DNA from: Halorubrum sp. CBA1125
GTDB lineage: Archaea > Halobacteriota > Halobacteria > Halobacteriales > Haloferacaceae
Reading direction: 5' to 3'
Assembly: GCF_009742825.1 (NCBI RefSeq)
Contig: NZ_WPCE01000006.1
Span: 1 to 42,958 of the forward strand
Length of the DNA: 42,958 nucleotides
Position numbers and translations under genes: made by a program
Shown: positions 1-7,197 of the stretch, in pieces
How positions within the stretch are numbered: the stretch's first letter is position 1
How the letters are laid out: each line of letters begins with the position of its first letter
The notes under the pieces: generated by a model
What the model was told of the DNA's origin: nothing
What the model saw: the letters and a program-made list of their open reading frames with translations, nothing else
The model's database searches: none

Positions 1-1013
1 GCCGCGACGCGGTCGCCGCCGTCGCCTGCGAGGGGGCGGACGCGCTCGCACTCTTCGCGCTCGACACCGGCGAGCCGCTCGGCGAGATCCCCGTCGGTAG
101 CCACCCGGTCCACGCGACGACAGTTCGCGGACAGACGTTCGTCGCCACGATGGGCGACCGGGCCGTCAGCGTGGTCGGCCCCGATGGAACCGTCTCGCGG
201 ATCGAAACGGGAGTGCTCGGTCCGTCTCACTTCGCGATGGCGGACGGGAAACTGTTCGTCTCCTGTTCGGCCGGAGACGTACTGGCCGTTATCGAACCGG
301 ACGAACGGACGCTCGTCGACAGGATCGGCGTCGGGGCGGAGCCTCACGAGATGGCGGTCTCGGCGAACGGACGCTGGCTGTACGCCGGGAGTCGGCGCGA
401 CGGCGTCGTCGACGTGATCGAGGTCGAGACGCGTGAACGCGTCGCTGCCGTCGACATCGGTGCGGGAGCCAGGGTGCAAGGAGTCGCACTCTCCCCGGAA
501 GCGGAGCGCGGGTACGCGGTCGACCAGCGTGGCGAACGGGTCGTGGCCTTCAAGACGGACGAATCGACCGGCACCGTGACCGTTCCGAACCCCGGATCCG
601 CGGTCGACCCCGACGCCACGCCGATCGTCGGTACCGCGGAGGTCGGCGCAGATCCGTACGACCTCGTCGTGGCCGATGGTCGCGTGTTCGTCCCGGGTCG
701 AGAGGACGGGACCGTCAGCGAGTTCGATCTCGACCTGACGCTCCGGACAGTCCACGACGGGTTCGTCCGGCCGGTCGACCTGTGCCGTCTCGACGAGCGC
801 TGGTGGGTACTCGACGCGGGCGACGCTCGTATTCGGTCGCTCGACGGCGAGGTGATATCGACGACCGCGCCGGGACTCTCGGCGACGACCGCCGGTGACC
901 GGCTCGTGGTCTCTCACTACGACGACGACGCGGTCTCGGTCGTCAGCGTCACCGCCGGGACGGTCTGGACGGCCGACTCGCCGGCGCACCCGTTCGGATC
1001 CGTGGTCGTTTGA
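1..1013 (+). CDS. Beta-propeller (YVTN/NHL-like) protein, 5' partial
   Basis: The reading frame is open from base 3 to the stop at 1011-1013, so the gene begins left of the window. An internal ATG at 150 is not a convincing start because the same frame upstream already encodes a propeller strand (residues reading LGEIPVGSHPVH). The visible ~336 residues are a series of ~40-residue repeats with the pattern small-strand, 'VGxxPxxxxxxxDGRLFV' turn, strand, typical of YVTN/NHL or cytochrome-d1-like beta-propellers (for example VGAEPHEMAVSANGRWLYA and VGADPYDLVVADGRVFV). No heme-binding CxxCH or catalytic motif is seen in the visible part. Such proteins are usually surface or cytosolic scaffolds. 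The exact function cannot be told. The next gene, a DsrE-like protein, follows after 113 bases on the same strand. Confidence 0.75.
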   Translation, partial: RDAVAAVACEGADALALFALDTGEPLGEIPVGSHPVHATTVRGQTFVATMGDRAVSVVGPDGTVSRIETGVLGPSHFAMADGKLFVSCSAGDVLAVIEPDERTLVDRIGVGAEPHEMAVSANGRWLYAGSRRDGVVDVIEVETRERVAAVDIGAGARVQGVALSPEAERGYAVDQRGERVVAFKTDESTGTVTVPNPGSAVDPDATPIVGTAEVGADPYDLVVADGRVFVPGREDGTVSEFDLDLTLRTVHDGFVRPVDLCRLDERWWVLDAGDARIRSLDGEVISTTAPGLSATTAGDRLVVSHYDDDAVSVVSVTAGTVWTADSPAHPFGSVVV

Positions 1014-1126
1014 GCGGTGCGGGGTCGCGGTCGTTCGAACGGTACGGAGCACGGCGGGTCGTCATCGACGTCGGGGATTCCTGCCGAAGCCCGAGCGACG
1101 ATAATCTCCGTGGTCGTGGTCCGCCC

Positions 1127-1510
1127 ATGAAAGTCGCCTACGTCTTCGCGACGGCGGGTCAGACCATCGATTACGTGCTCGGGGACATGATCCTCCCGCA
1201 GCTAGAGGCCGGTACGCACGGCGTCGACGTGGTCGGGATGTTCTTCTTCCACGACAACACGTTTGCCCTCCGCGAGGACGACCCGCTCGGTCGGCGGCTC
1301 GCGAGCGTCGCGAGCGAACAGGGGATCCTCCTCATGCTGTGCGACCAGTGTGCGAGTCGACGTGGACTCGCGGAGTTCGACCGAACCGACGAGCACGGCC
1401 GCGATCACTACGAGCCGACGAATACGGTCGAAGGAGTCACTGTCGGTTGTTTCCCGGACCTCTATGACGCGCTCGGAGAGGTGGGTGTCGATCACGTCAT
1501 TACGCTGTGA
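1127..1510 (+). CDS. DsrE/TusD-like small sulfur-relay family protein
   Basis: A 127-residue protein beginning MKVAYVFATAGQT. The ATG at 1127 is chosen over an upstream GTG-type start because the Rossmann-like first strand starts exactly there. The fold signature is that of DsrE/DsrF/TusD proteins: strand KVAYVFAT, a helix with DYVLGDMILPQL, a second strand VVGMFFFHDNTF, then LMLCDQCASRRGL with the pair of cysteines where family members carry the reactive sulfur-accepting Cys, and a C-terminal VEGVTVGCFPDLY...VITL. Family members carry persulfide sulfur or act as cytosolic redox partners. Its substrate here is unknown. A second DsrE-family gene lies at the right edge of the window. Confidence 0.8.
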   Translation: MKVAYVFATAGQTIDYVLGDMILPQLEAGTHGVDVVGMFFFHDNTFALREDDPLGRRLASVASEQGILLMLCDQCASRRGLAEFDRTDEHGRDHYEPTNTVEGVTVGCFPDLYDALGEVGVDHVITL

Positions 1511-1614
1511 CCACCGCTTCTCGGATCTCTCCGGCTGTCCAGCAGCCGATTCGACGGATCACACGAACGGATCCGCGAAACGGAACCGCGCTACGTGGGG
1601 AGTCCGCCGCGCGG

Positions 1615-2412
1615 TTAGAGCCGGTCCATGCTCTCGGCCGAGGCCGTCGCCGAATCGGTGGAGTCGACGGTTACGGGCCCGCTTTCGCCGTCCCCCCCGT
1701 CGTCACGAACCCGGAGGTACGCCTCCGCGGTCACGCCGTAGAGGAACACGAACAGCACGCTCCCGAGGGTGTTGGTGACGAGCTCCGCGACGAGCGGCTC
1801 GTTGGCGATGTCGAACACGCTCCCGACCACGCCGAGGACGAGCCCGAAGACCGCGGCCACGACGACGATCAGGGCGAGCCGGAGCCGGTTCCCCCGCGAG
1901 AGCGCCCAGCTCCGCTTGAGCGCCCCGACGACGCCCCGGTCTTCGACGCCGACGGCGAACATGAAAAAGATGAAACAGGTGCTGAGGAACACGCCGGGGA
2001 AAAAGAACAGGGCGGTCCCGATCGTGACCGCGATCCCGACGACGATCCCGCCGACCAGGGTCGTGAGCGTCGATCGACCGATCCGCCGCGTGTACAGTTC
2101 AGAGGGGAACGTCGCGAGCTCCCGCCGCGGGCGCGTGAGCGCCCGGGAGACCGCGACGACGTACGCGGAAGCGAGCACGACGCCCGCGGCGAGGAGACCG
2201 CCCGCAACCCTCCCCGAGACGGGGAGCGTCACGCCGAGGTACGCTTCTAGTTCACCGGCCGGTCCGGGCGGGAAGAAGCCGACGACGGCCGTGTTGATCG
2301 ACGCCTGGATCAGCAACTGGATCGCAACGAGCGCCGCTATCAACACGCCGCCGGTTCGGGTGAGTACCCGTCCGATGCCGTCGCGTACCGTCTGACCGAG
2401 GTGGAGGGCCAT
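1615..2412 (-). CDS. DUF7847-like polytopic membrane protein
   Basis: A 265-residue protein with about six hydrophobic segments and an acidic, hydrophilic C-terminal tail of ~30 residues rich in D, S and T. The start MALHLGQTVRDG at 2412 is chosen because the upstream extension of the frame (to 3255) runs antisense through the DUF2071 gene and has no membrane character. The arrangement (amphipathic N-terminus, six TM segments, 'ALKRSWALSRGNRLRLALIVVV' type helix pair) matches the haloarchaeal DUF7847/glycerophosphodiesterase-membrane-domain-like family, of which two more members are at 10608-11447 and 12047-12856. Function unknown. It is divergent from the next gene, with 162 bases between. 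Confidence 0.75.
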   Translation of the reverse strand: MALHLGQTVRDGIGRVLTRTGGVLIAALVAIQLLIQASINTAVVGFFPPGPAGELEAYLGVTLPVSGRVAGGLLAAGVVLASAYVVAVSRALTRPRRELATFPSELYTRRIGRSTLTTLVGGIVVGIAVTIGTALFFFPGVFLSTCFIFFMFAVGVEDRGVVGALKRSWALSRGNRLRLALIVVVAAVFGLVLGVVGSVFDIANEPLVAELVTNTLGSVLFVFLYGVTAEAYLRVRDDGGDGESGPVTVDSTDSATASAESMDRL

Positions 2413-2574
2413 GTGCGACCGTTCGACGGAGTGGCTATAACGGTCCCGGTGACTCACAGCCGCGTTTGAGTGTCTCTGCGGGATCAATTGCGGGGTGTGT
2501 GAACCGTTCTGTGACCTCGTTACCGCGGAGTGGCAAGTGAGAGGCTTTTTCGCCGGTGTGCGTGAATATCCTGT

Positions 2575-3288
2575 ATGGTCGTCCCGCTGGAGATGGGCTG
2601 GCGACAGCTGCTGTTCGAGAGTTGGCCGGTCGACCCGGAGGTGATGGACGCCCATCTCCCCGAGTCGCTCAGCGCGGACCGTCACGACGGGAACGCGTGG
2701 CTCTCCGTGATTCCGTTCACGAACGTCGCTGTCCGGCCGAAAGGACTCCCCCGACCGCTGGGCGTGCGGCTCCCAGAGATCAACGTCCGGACGTACGTCA
2801 CTCGTGACGGCGTCCCGAGCGTCTACTTCTTCAGCCTTGACGCGCAGGGGCTCGCCGGCGTCACGGGCGCCCGCCTGTTCCACCATCTCCCGTACTATTA
2901 CGCCCGTATCTCGTTGGCGGTGGCCGACGGGTGCGTTCGGTTCGAGAGCTGCCGATGCCATCCCGGGGCCCGTCCCGGGCGATATGAGGCCACCTACTGG
3001 CCGACCGGCGAGCCGTTCGACGCGCTTGCAGACCCGCTGGCGGAGTTCCTCGTCGAGCGCTATCGCTTCTACACCGAAGCGCCCGACGGTTCCGTCCGCT
3101 ACACCGACGTCGATCACGACACGTGGACTCTCTATCCGGCCGACGCGACCGTTGAAACCGACACGCTGGTACGGGCCGACGGCTTCGCTCGCCCGGACGC
3201 GGACCCGGTGTACTACTACAGCCCCGGGTTGGACGTCGTCGCGTCTCGGAGCCAACGACTACGGAAGGAAGCCCAGGATGACCGCTGA
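2575..3288 (+). CDS. DUF2071 (YqjF-like) protein
   Basis: A 237-residue cytosolic protein beginning MVVPLEMGWRQLLFESWPVD. The opening 'M.W..LLF.sWPVdpe.l...lP', the central 'vYFFSLDA.....v.gAR..HHLPYYyArisl' and the later 'E.FLvERYrFYt...dG..rytdVdHdtW.L' are characteristic of DUF2071/YqjF, an acetoacetate-decarboxylase-like beta-rich fold. No catalytic role is established for the family. The stop overlaps the start of the downstream DCC-family gene by 11 bases, so the two are probably translated from one message and may work together. Confidence 0.85.
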   Translation: MVVPLEMGWRQLLFESWPVDPEVMDAHLPESLSADRHDGNAWLSVIPFTNVAVRPKGLPRPLGVRLPEINVRTYVTRDGVPSVYFFSLDAQGLAGVTGARLFHHLPYYYARISLAVADGCVRFESCRCHPGARPGRYEATYWPTGEPFDALADPLAEFLVERYRFYTEAPDGSVRYTDVDHDTWTLYPADATVETDTLVRADGFARPDADPVYYYSPGLDVVASRSQRLRKEAQDDR

Positions 3289-3709
3289 AACAGACAGCGA
3301 AACGGATTCCGCGCCGGAAGGGCCAGTCGTACTGTTCGACGGCGTCTGCAATCTCTGTAACGGCCTCGTTGCGTTTCTGATCCCCCGCGATCCGGAGGGC
3401 CGACTCCAGTTCGCCCCGCTCCAGTCGGAGGCGGGCCACGAACTCCTGACCAGACACGACCTTCCAACGGAGGACTTCGACTCGTTCGTGGTCCTCGAAG
3501 GCGACCGACTGTATACGAAGTCAGACGCCGCGATCCGAGTTGCGGAACTGCTCGGCTGGCCCTACCGGGTGGCACGCATCGGTCGCCTCCTCCCGACCCG
3601 TCTCCGCGATTACCTGTACGACGTCGTCGCCAACAACCGCTACGACTGGTTCGGGCGCAAGGATCGGTGTATGATTCCCGACGAAGACGTCAGCGACCGG
3701 TTTCTCTAA
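3278..3709 (+). CDS. DCC-family thiol-disulfide oxidoreductase (DUF393)
   Basis: A 143-residue thioredoxin-fold-like protein. After ~18 acidic residues it shows the family signature DGVCNLCNGLVAFLIPRD, with the CxxC redox pair, followed by FAPLQSEAG, 'DSFVVLEGDRLYTKSDAAIRVAELLGWPYR' and a conserved ending NRYDWFGRKDRCMIPD. The signature is that of the DCC (DxxCxxC) family, predicted thiol-disulfide oxidoreductases. ATG 3278 lies inside the end of the DUF2071 gene (translational coupling). The 3' end meets the convergent membrane-protein gene, with stop codons overlapping at 3706-3709. Confidence 0.9.
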   Translation: MTAETDSETDSAPEGPVVLFDGVCNLCNGLVAFLIPRDPEGRLQFAPLQSEAGHELLTRHDLPTEDFDSFVVLEGDRLYTKSDAAIRVAELLGWPYRVARIGRLLPTRLRDYLYDVVANNRYDWFGRKDRCMIPDEDVSDRFL

Positions 3710-4137
3710 CTCAAAGCGACCGCGAGGTGGAACAGTCCGAGGAGTGCGAACCCGGCTGCGACCAGCCGATCGCCCGTCCGCGACCCCATATGACGCTGGG
3801 TTGCCGCACGGAGGAACCACCACCCGGCGATCCACGCGAGCAGGTACGGCGCGAACCACGCCGCAAGCCAGCGCGACGCGAGTAAATCGACGATCCCAAT
3901 CGAGACGAGGGTATAGCTGACGGCGTGATTCATGATCTGGGCAATACCGCGGAGATCCGACCGCTTCGTCTGGTATGTGACGACGCGCAGCTCGAGCGGA
4001 CGTAACGGGTCCCCGTCGACCGGGATGGCGCCGTCGAAGTCCAGCAGCCACGGCATAGCGAAGTGAACGAGACCCAGTACGACGGTGAACGCTCCACAGA
4101 CGAGGAAGCCAGCCGTGAGAACGAAATCAGAAACCAT
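3706..4137 (-). CDS. Four-TM membrane protein, LxxxHFxMP motif
   Basis: A 143-residue protein with about four transmembrane helices. The first helix carries LGLVHFAMPWLLDFDGAIP, and a second cluster reads YQTKRSDLRGIAQIMNHAVSY. This pattern recurs in small haloarchaeal membrane proteins of unknown function. No enzymatic motif beyond the His in helix 1 and His in 'NHAVSY' is visible. It is convergent with the DCC gene, sharing four bases at the stop codons. Confidence 0.7.
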   Translation of the reverse strand: MVSDFVLTAGFLVCGAFTVVLGLVHFAMPWLLDFDGAIPVDGDPLRPLELRVVTYQTKRSDLRGIAQIMNHAVSYTLVSIGIVDLLASRWLAAWFAPYLLAWIAGWWFLRAATQRHMGSRTGDRLVAAGFALLGLFHLAVALS

Positions 4138-4199
4138 CGGTAAACCGGATGTTTGTCGGGAGAGGTATTGGTGCTGATGGTTCAGTTACCGTTCAGAGA

Positions 4200-4376
4200 T
4201 CACTTCTCCGCGTGTTTCAGTATCTGTGGAGTGACGATCACTTCGAGGGCAGCAATCCCGAGTGCGACCCAGCGGATCGTACCCTCAAGGAGGACGAAGG
4301 CGATGATAGCGATAACCGCGGCACTAACGAGGCTCATCCCATAACGGATGGCTGGACTGTCAAAGATGGAGGGCAT
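4200..4376 (-). CDS. Small two-TM membrane protein (58 aa)
   Basis: Reading the minus strand from ATG at 4376 to TGA at 4200 gives a 58-residue protein beginning MPSIFDSPAIRYGM, with two hydrophobic stretches (residues ~14-30 and ~35-50) and a basic end ILKHAEK. The composition and the RY/MS junction before the first helix are typical of real haloarchaeal small membrane proteins, while the overlapping frames give low-complexity shadows. It lies 211 bases downstream of the HTH gene on the same strand and may belong to the DUF2178-HTH cassette. Function unknown. Confidence 0.6.
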   Translation of the reverse strand: MPSIFDSPAIRYGMSLVSAAVIAIIAFVLLEGTIRWVALGIAALEVIVTPQILKHAEK

Positions 4377-4587
4377 CTGTATGGTCCGATCAGGAGCACA
4401 ATATTATTCTTTTATGTCTCTCATCATAACGACAGGAATCAGCTTCCGATCAGAGATCGACATCCTCACTCGTCTGAAACAGTTGGTCGCTGAAAGATGC
4501 GTATACAACGATTCTCGACCGAGCCGCAAGAATACCCTCCGAATTAGAGATCTGGATGTGCGGTTTGTCAACACAGTTACCTGAATC

Positions 4588-4794
4588 TCACGCCGATCCA
4601 CCGTCTTCGGGCTGGAAGATGTCCTCGATGTGGCACTCGAAGTGGGCTGCGAGCTTGAAGGCTAACTCCAGCGATGGGTCGTAGCGCTCGCGCTCGATAG
4701 CGTTGATCGTCTGTCGGGTGACGCCGACTGCCTCGGCCAACTCACTCTGGCTGAGTCCTGCCGCCTCGCGTCGTCGTGGAAGGTTATTCTCCAT
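4588..4794 (-). CDS. Xre-family HTH regulator of the DUF2178 cassette
   Basis: A 68-residue single-domain helix-turn-helix protein beginning MENNLPRRREAAGLSQSELA. The HTH core reads LSQSELAEAVGVTRQTINAIERERYDPSLELAFKLA, a textbook Xre/Cro fold, followed by the short tail HFECHIEDIFQPED seen in small YozG-type regulators. ATG 4794 is only five bases from the stop of the DUF2178-like gene, so both are in one operon. Regulators of this type commonly repress their own operon. The palindrome CTTTACAGTAAAG that overlaps the promoter upstream of 5228 is the likely operator (inference). Confidence 0.9.
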   Translation of the reverse strand: MENNLPRRREAAGLSQSELAEAVGVTRQTINAIERERYDPSLELAFKLAAHFECHIEDIFQPEDGGSA

Positions 4795-4799
4795 TATTG

Positions 4800-5228
4800 T
4801 TATCGTCGCTTGACGATCCCGTAGGCGACACCCCACAACAAAAAGAGTCCCGAAGCGAGGAATATCGCGCCAGTCACTTCCGGCGGCGCTTCGATGCGTC
4901 CTGCAGCTTCAAGCACGTAGATCACCGGGATGATTGAAAGTCCGCCCACGAACAGGACACCCAGCGTCAACCCGCTAGCACGGTTGTAGAGATCCGTATC
5001 GCGCTCGTCTTGGAGCGGTACGTCGGTCAGCTTCGGAGCGAGAAATGATATTCCGCCGCCAAGCCACACACCAACACAGTAGATACTCGTTCCGATGAGT
5101 TCCCGCCCTGTGGCCATCCCGGCGAGTAATCCAATGATCGCTACCGTCACGATGGCGTACACGCTCCGGTAGTACAGACGGCGGGCGCGTCCTGGATCGT
5201 CCGTTTCGGGTACTACGGTGTCAAACAT
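4800..5228 (-). CDS. DUF2178-like membrane protein
   Basis: A 142-residue protein with four predicted membrane helices: ~25-42, ~46-62, ~88-105 and ~118-136. Between the helix pairs is the segment KLTDVPLQDERDTDLYNRASGLTL. The motif 'DERD..l..rAs..tl' is the hallmark of DUF2178 proteins, which are often paired with a small Xre regulator exactly as here. Function unknown. Start ATG 5228 lies about 30 bases downstream of a TATA-like element. A related promoter and gene start occur again at 21324-21379. Confidence 0.85.
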   Translation of the reverse strand: MFDTVVPETDDPGRARRLYYRSVYAIVTVAIIGLLAGMATGRELIGTSIYCVGVWLGGGISFLAPKLTDVPLQDERDTDLYNRASGLTLGVLFVGGLSIIPVIYVLEAAGRIEAPPEVTGAIFLASGLFLLWGVAYGIVKRR

Positions 5229-5229
5229 A

Positions 5230-5264
5230 CTTTACAGTAAAGCCTGCTTTACAGACGATATAAA
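5230..5264 (-). promoter_or_regulatory. Promoter and double dyad operator of the DUF2178-HTH operon
   Basis: On the plus strand, bases 5230-5242 are a perfect 13-bp palindrome CTTTACAGTAAAG. This is overlapped by a second dyad TAAAGCCTGCTTTA (5239-5252), so three CTTTAC half-sites are stacked. Read on the minus strand, a TATA-like TTTTATATCG lies just upstream (about 5256-5265), and the ATG is at 5228. A repressor bound to the dyads would cover the transcription start. The encoded Xre protein is the natural candidate (inference). Confidence 0.7.
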
Positions 5265-5286
5265 ACTTTGCCTGGGAGATGGGGCG

Positions 5287-5976
5287 GTGTTCAGATAAGG
5301 ATTGAAAGGTGAGGCGGTGCGTTCTCAAAGTGATCTATGCCCGAAAACGACCGCCTCTGCGGCTGTTTAGACGAGATCAACTTAGAGTTTGTGGAGCGAG
5401 AAGCAACACCGCGACTGTTGATGAAGCTCAGGATTCAGCTTCATTTGTCTGGAGTATCGCTTTCGAATACTGTCTCGTTTCTTGAGGTATTCGGTGTTGA
5501 TCGGGTTCGATCCACTGTTCATAACTGGGTTCACAAGGCCAATTTACAGCCGGAATTTGGTCGGATCCCGAATCACGTTGCGGTCGATGAAACGGTGATT
5601 CAGCTTGACGATGAACAATATTGGCTGTACGCCGCCGTCGATCCTGACTCGAACAATTTTCCCCACACAAAGCTTGAACCGACAAGAACGAACGTGATCG
5701 CAGATCAGTTTGTCGCGGAACTCCGCGACACACACGATGTGGATGACGCGATCTGTCTCGTTGATGGTGCGGTTCCACTTCACCGAGCCTGTGAAAAACA
5801 TGGCCTCGATCTCAGAAACGAACGACATGGAAATCGGAACAGCGTCGAACGTATCTTTCGTGAGGTAAAACGCAGAACTATCTGTTTCTCAAACTGTTTC
5901 AGCAACGCCGAAGCAGAAACTGCCAACGAGTGGTTGAGATCGTTCGCTTTCGCATGGAATCAGCTTATCTGAACAC
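5287..5976 (+). mobile_element. IS6-family insertion sequence
   Basis: A complete compact element of about 690 bp. The left inverted repeat GTGTTCAGATAAG (5287-5299) matches the right end CTTATCTGAACAC (5964-5976) perfectly in inverted orientation. The transposase nearly fills the space between, and the right repeat overlaps its last codons, as is usual for haloarchaeal IS6 elements. The 8 bases flanking each end (ATGGGGCG on the left, GACCTCTC on the right) differ, so there is no target-site duplication. That suggests that one flank was rearranged after insertion. Confidence 0.9.
5337..5972 (+). CDS. IS6-family transposase (DDE)
   Basis: A 211-residue DDE transposase, the usual length for archaeal IS6 enzymes. 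Visible parts: an N-terminal HTH region (LSGVSLSNTVSFLEVFGVDRVRSTVHNWVHKA), the first catalytic Asp in HVAVDETVIQLD, the second Asp in ICLVDGAVPLHRACEKHGL and the catalytic Glu in RNSVERIFREVKRRT. The frame is intact, so it may still be active. It catalyses cut and replicative joining of the element's own ends. Confidence 0.93.
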   Translation: MPENDRLCGCLDEINLEFVEREATPRLLMKLRIQLHLSGVSLSNTVSFLEVFGVDRVRSTVHNWVHKANLQPEFGRIPNHVAVDETVIQLDDEQYWLYAAVDPDSNNFPHTKLEPTRTNVIADQFVAELRDTHDVDDAICLVDGAVPLHRACEKHGLDLRNERHGNRNSVERIFREVKRRTICFSNCFSNAEAETANEWLRSFAFAWNQLI

Positions 5977-6028
5977 GACCTCTCCAACTCTCAAGATTTA
6001 TTGACAGCCCTGGTCAATTATCCAACAA

Positions 6029-6868
6029 ATGTCCCTCCACGCGGTCGTTTGGAAAGACTTCAACGACTCAATCCGTTCAGGATCATTCCTCGCCACCACG
6101 CTGTTATTCGTCCTCGTCTCCGGGTTTTGGGCGGCGATCCAGCACGTCCCTCAGATGTATTCCAATAGCGATGTCCCGACCAGTACCCTAGCACTGCTCA
6201 ATAGTATGGGCCAGCCAATGGCCTTCTTTGTCCCGCTGCTGGGATTGGGACTCTCCTACGGGGCCATCGCTGGAGAGCGCGACAGCGGGAGCATCATGTT
6301 CCTGCTCAGCCTGCCGAACTCCCGCTGGGATGTCGTTCTCGGAAAGTTCATCGGTCGGTGCGCCGTATTGACTTTCGCAATCCTCAGCGGCTATTCGGCC
6401 GTTGGCGTCTTCGCACTGGCAACCTACGAATCATTCGCCGCCATCAAGTTCCTCCTCTACACCGTACTGACAATCTTCTATGGTGCAGTCTACGTCGCAA
6501 TCGGCATCGGGTTCTCGTCGGTGATGAAGTCTCAACATACGGCGTTTATCGGTGCAGCGGGCCTCTACGCCCTGTTTCAGTTGGGATGGGATGTCGTAAC
6601 AGCAATTCTACAGACAATCACCGTCGGCTACATTCCCCCAGAATCCGGTGCCCCTCCCTGGCTGATCGTCGTCCACGCTCTCAACCCAACAGCAGCAGTC
6701 GGCTACGCAACACGGGCGATAATCCCCACGTTTGACGAACTAATGTCATACCCAGTATCAGCCACGTTCCACCCCCCGAAATGGACCGGGTTCGCCATAC
6801 TCACGGCTTGGCTCATTCTATCACTCGGATTCGGCTATCTTCGATTCCAATCAGCAGACATACTGTGA
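6029..6868 (+). CDS. ABC-2 type transporter permease, orphan
   Basis: A 279-residue integral membrane protein with six TM segments. The short cytosolic N-terminus (MSLHAVVWKDFNDSIRSGSF) is followed by a first helix, a large extracellular loop with VPTSTLALLNSMGQP and the coupling-helix region SYGAIAGERDSGSIMFLLSLPNSRWDVVLGKFIGR. This is the diagnostic 'ER..G....LLslP.sR.....gKf' motif of ABC-2/NosY-like permeases. An ATP-binding subunit would normally lie immediately upstream. Here that position is taken by the IS6 element, 52 bases away, so the partner has probably been lost or displaced. Substrate unknown. Confidence 0.88.
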   Translation: MSLHAVVWKDFNDSIRSGSFLATTLLFVLVSGFWAAIQHVPQMYSNSDVPTSTLALLNSMGQPMAFFVPLLGLGLSYGAIAGERDSGSIMFLLSLPNSRWDVVLGKFIGRCAVLTFAILSGYSAVGVFALATYESFAAIKFLLYTVLTIFYGAVYVAIGIGFSSVMKSQHTAFIGAAGLYALFQLGWDVVTAILQTITVGYIPPESGAPPWLIVVHALNPTAAVGYATRAIIPTFDELMSYPVSATFHPPKWTGFAILTAWLILSLGFGYLRFQSADIL

Positions 6869-6909
6869 ACAGCCTGCCGGCCACCATCCTACTGATACGT
6901 GATCGTGTC

Positions 6910-7013
6910 GCGTGACTCTTCCGGAACACACACGCGTCACACGTTCCGTAGGCCGGGTCGTCATCGCGGTAGCACGACTGTGTCAGGTCGTACGGCACAT
7001 CGAGCTGCTGCAC
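6910..7013 (-). pseudogene. queC C-terminal remnant
   Basis: The minus strand encodes a short stretch (LDVPYDLTQSCYRD, then GTCDACVFRK) that matches the zinc-binding C-terminus of QueC, 7-cyano-7-deazaguanine synthase, whose usual form is 'l.W.SCY.......CG.CdaCvlR'. The frame is stopped by a TGA just upstream, so only the tail survives. One zinc-ligand Cys is replaced by Tyr (AYGTC instead of CG.C). This is a decayed fragment left between the ABC permease and the helicase. The assignment rests on motif recognition alone. Confidence 0.6.
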
Positions 7014-7035
7014 GACGAACCAACATCACAGCACG

Positions 7036-7197
7036 TTCAACGAACTAGAGAAGCTAGGACTTCGGGAGAGCATCTATTGCCCCCCACGCTACCCACTCGT
7101 TATGGCTCTCAGCAAAGGGACCAACAGGGCCTCAATCCTCGTTTGTGAGCAGCGTTGCACCAGCGGGCGTGAGGACCGTTCATCGGTGTACGGATGA
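7036..7197 (+). other. Possible 3' tail of an unidentified gene
   Basis: On the plus strand a frame without start reads FNELEKLGLRESIYCPPRYP, continues through a hydrophobic VMALSKG-type segment and stops at 7195-7197. It looks like the end of a genuine protein (a Cys-Pro-Pro-Arg-Tyr-Pro segment, balanced composition), but the upstream half is missing where the queC remnant begins. I do not recognise the family. It could be the trailing piece of a gene deleted during the rearrangements in this region, or chance. Confidence 0.25.

Noticed and set aside
2413-3255. Upstream extension of the minus-strand DUF7847-like frame (to 546 residues)
   Set aside because: It runs antisense through the well-supported DUF2071 gene, and the membrane protein has a normal start at 2412.
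5279-5984. 8-bp target-site duplication of the IS6 element
   Set aside because: The 8 bases on the two sides (ATGGGGCG and GACCTCTC) do not match.
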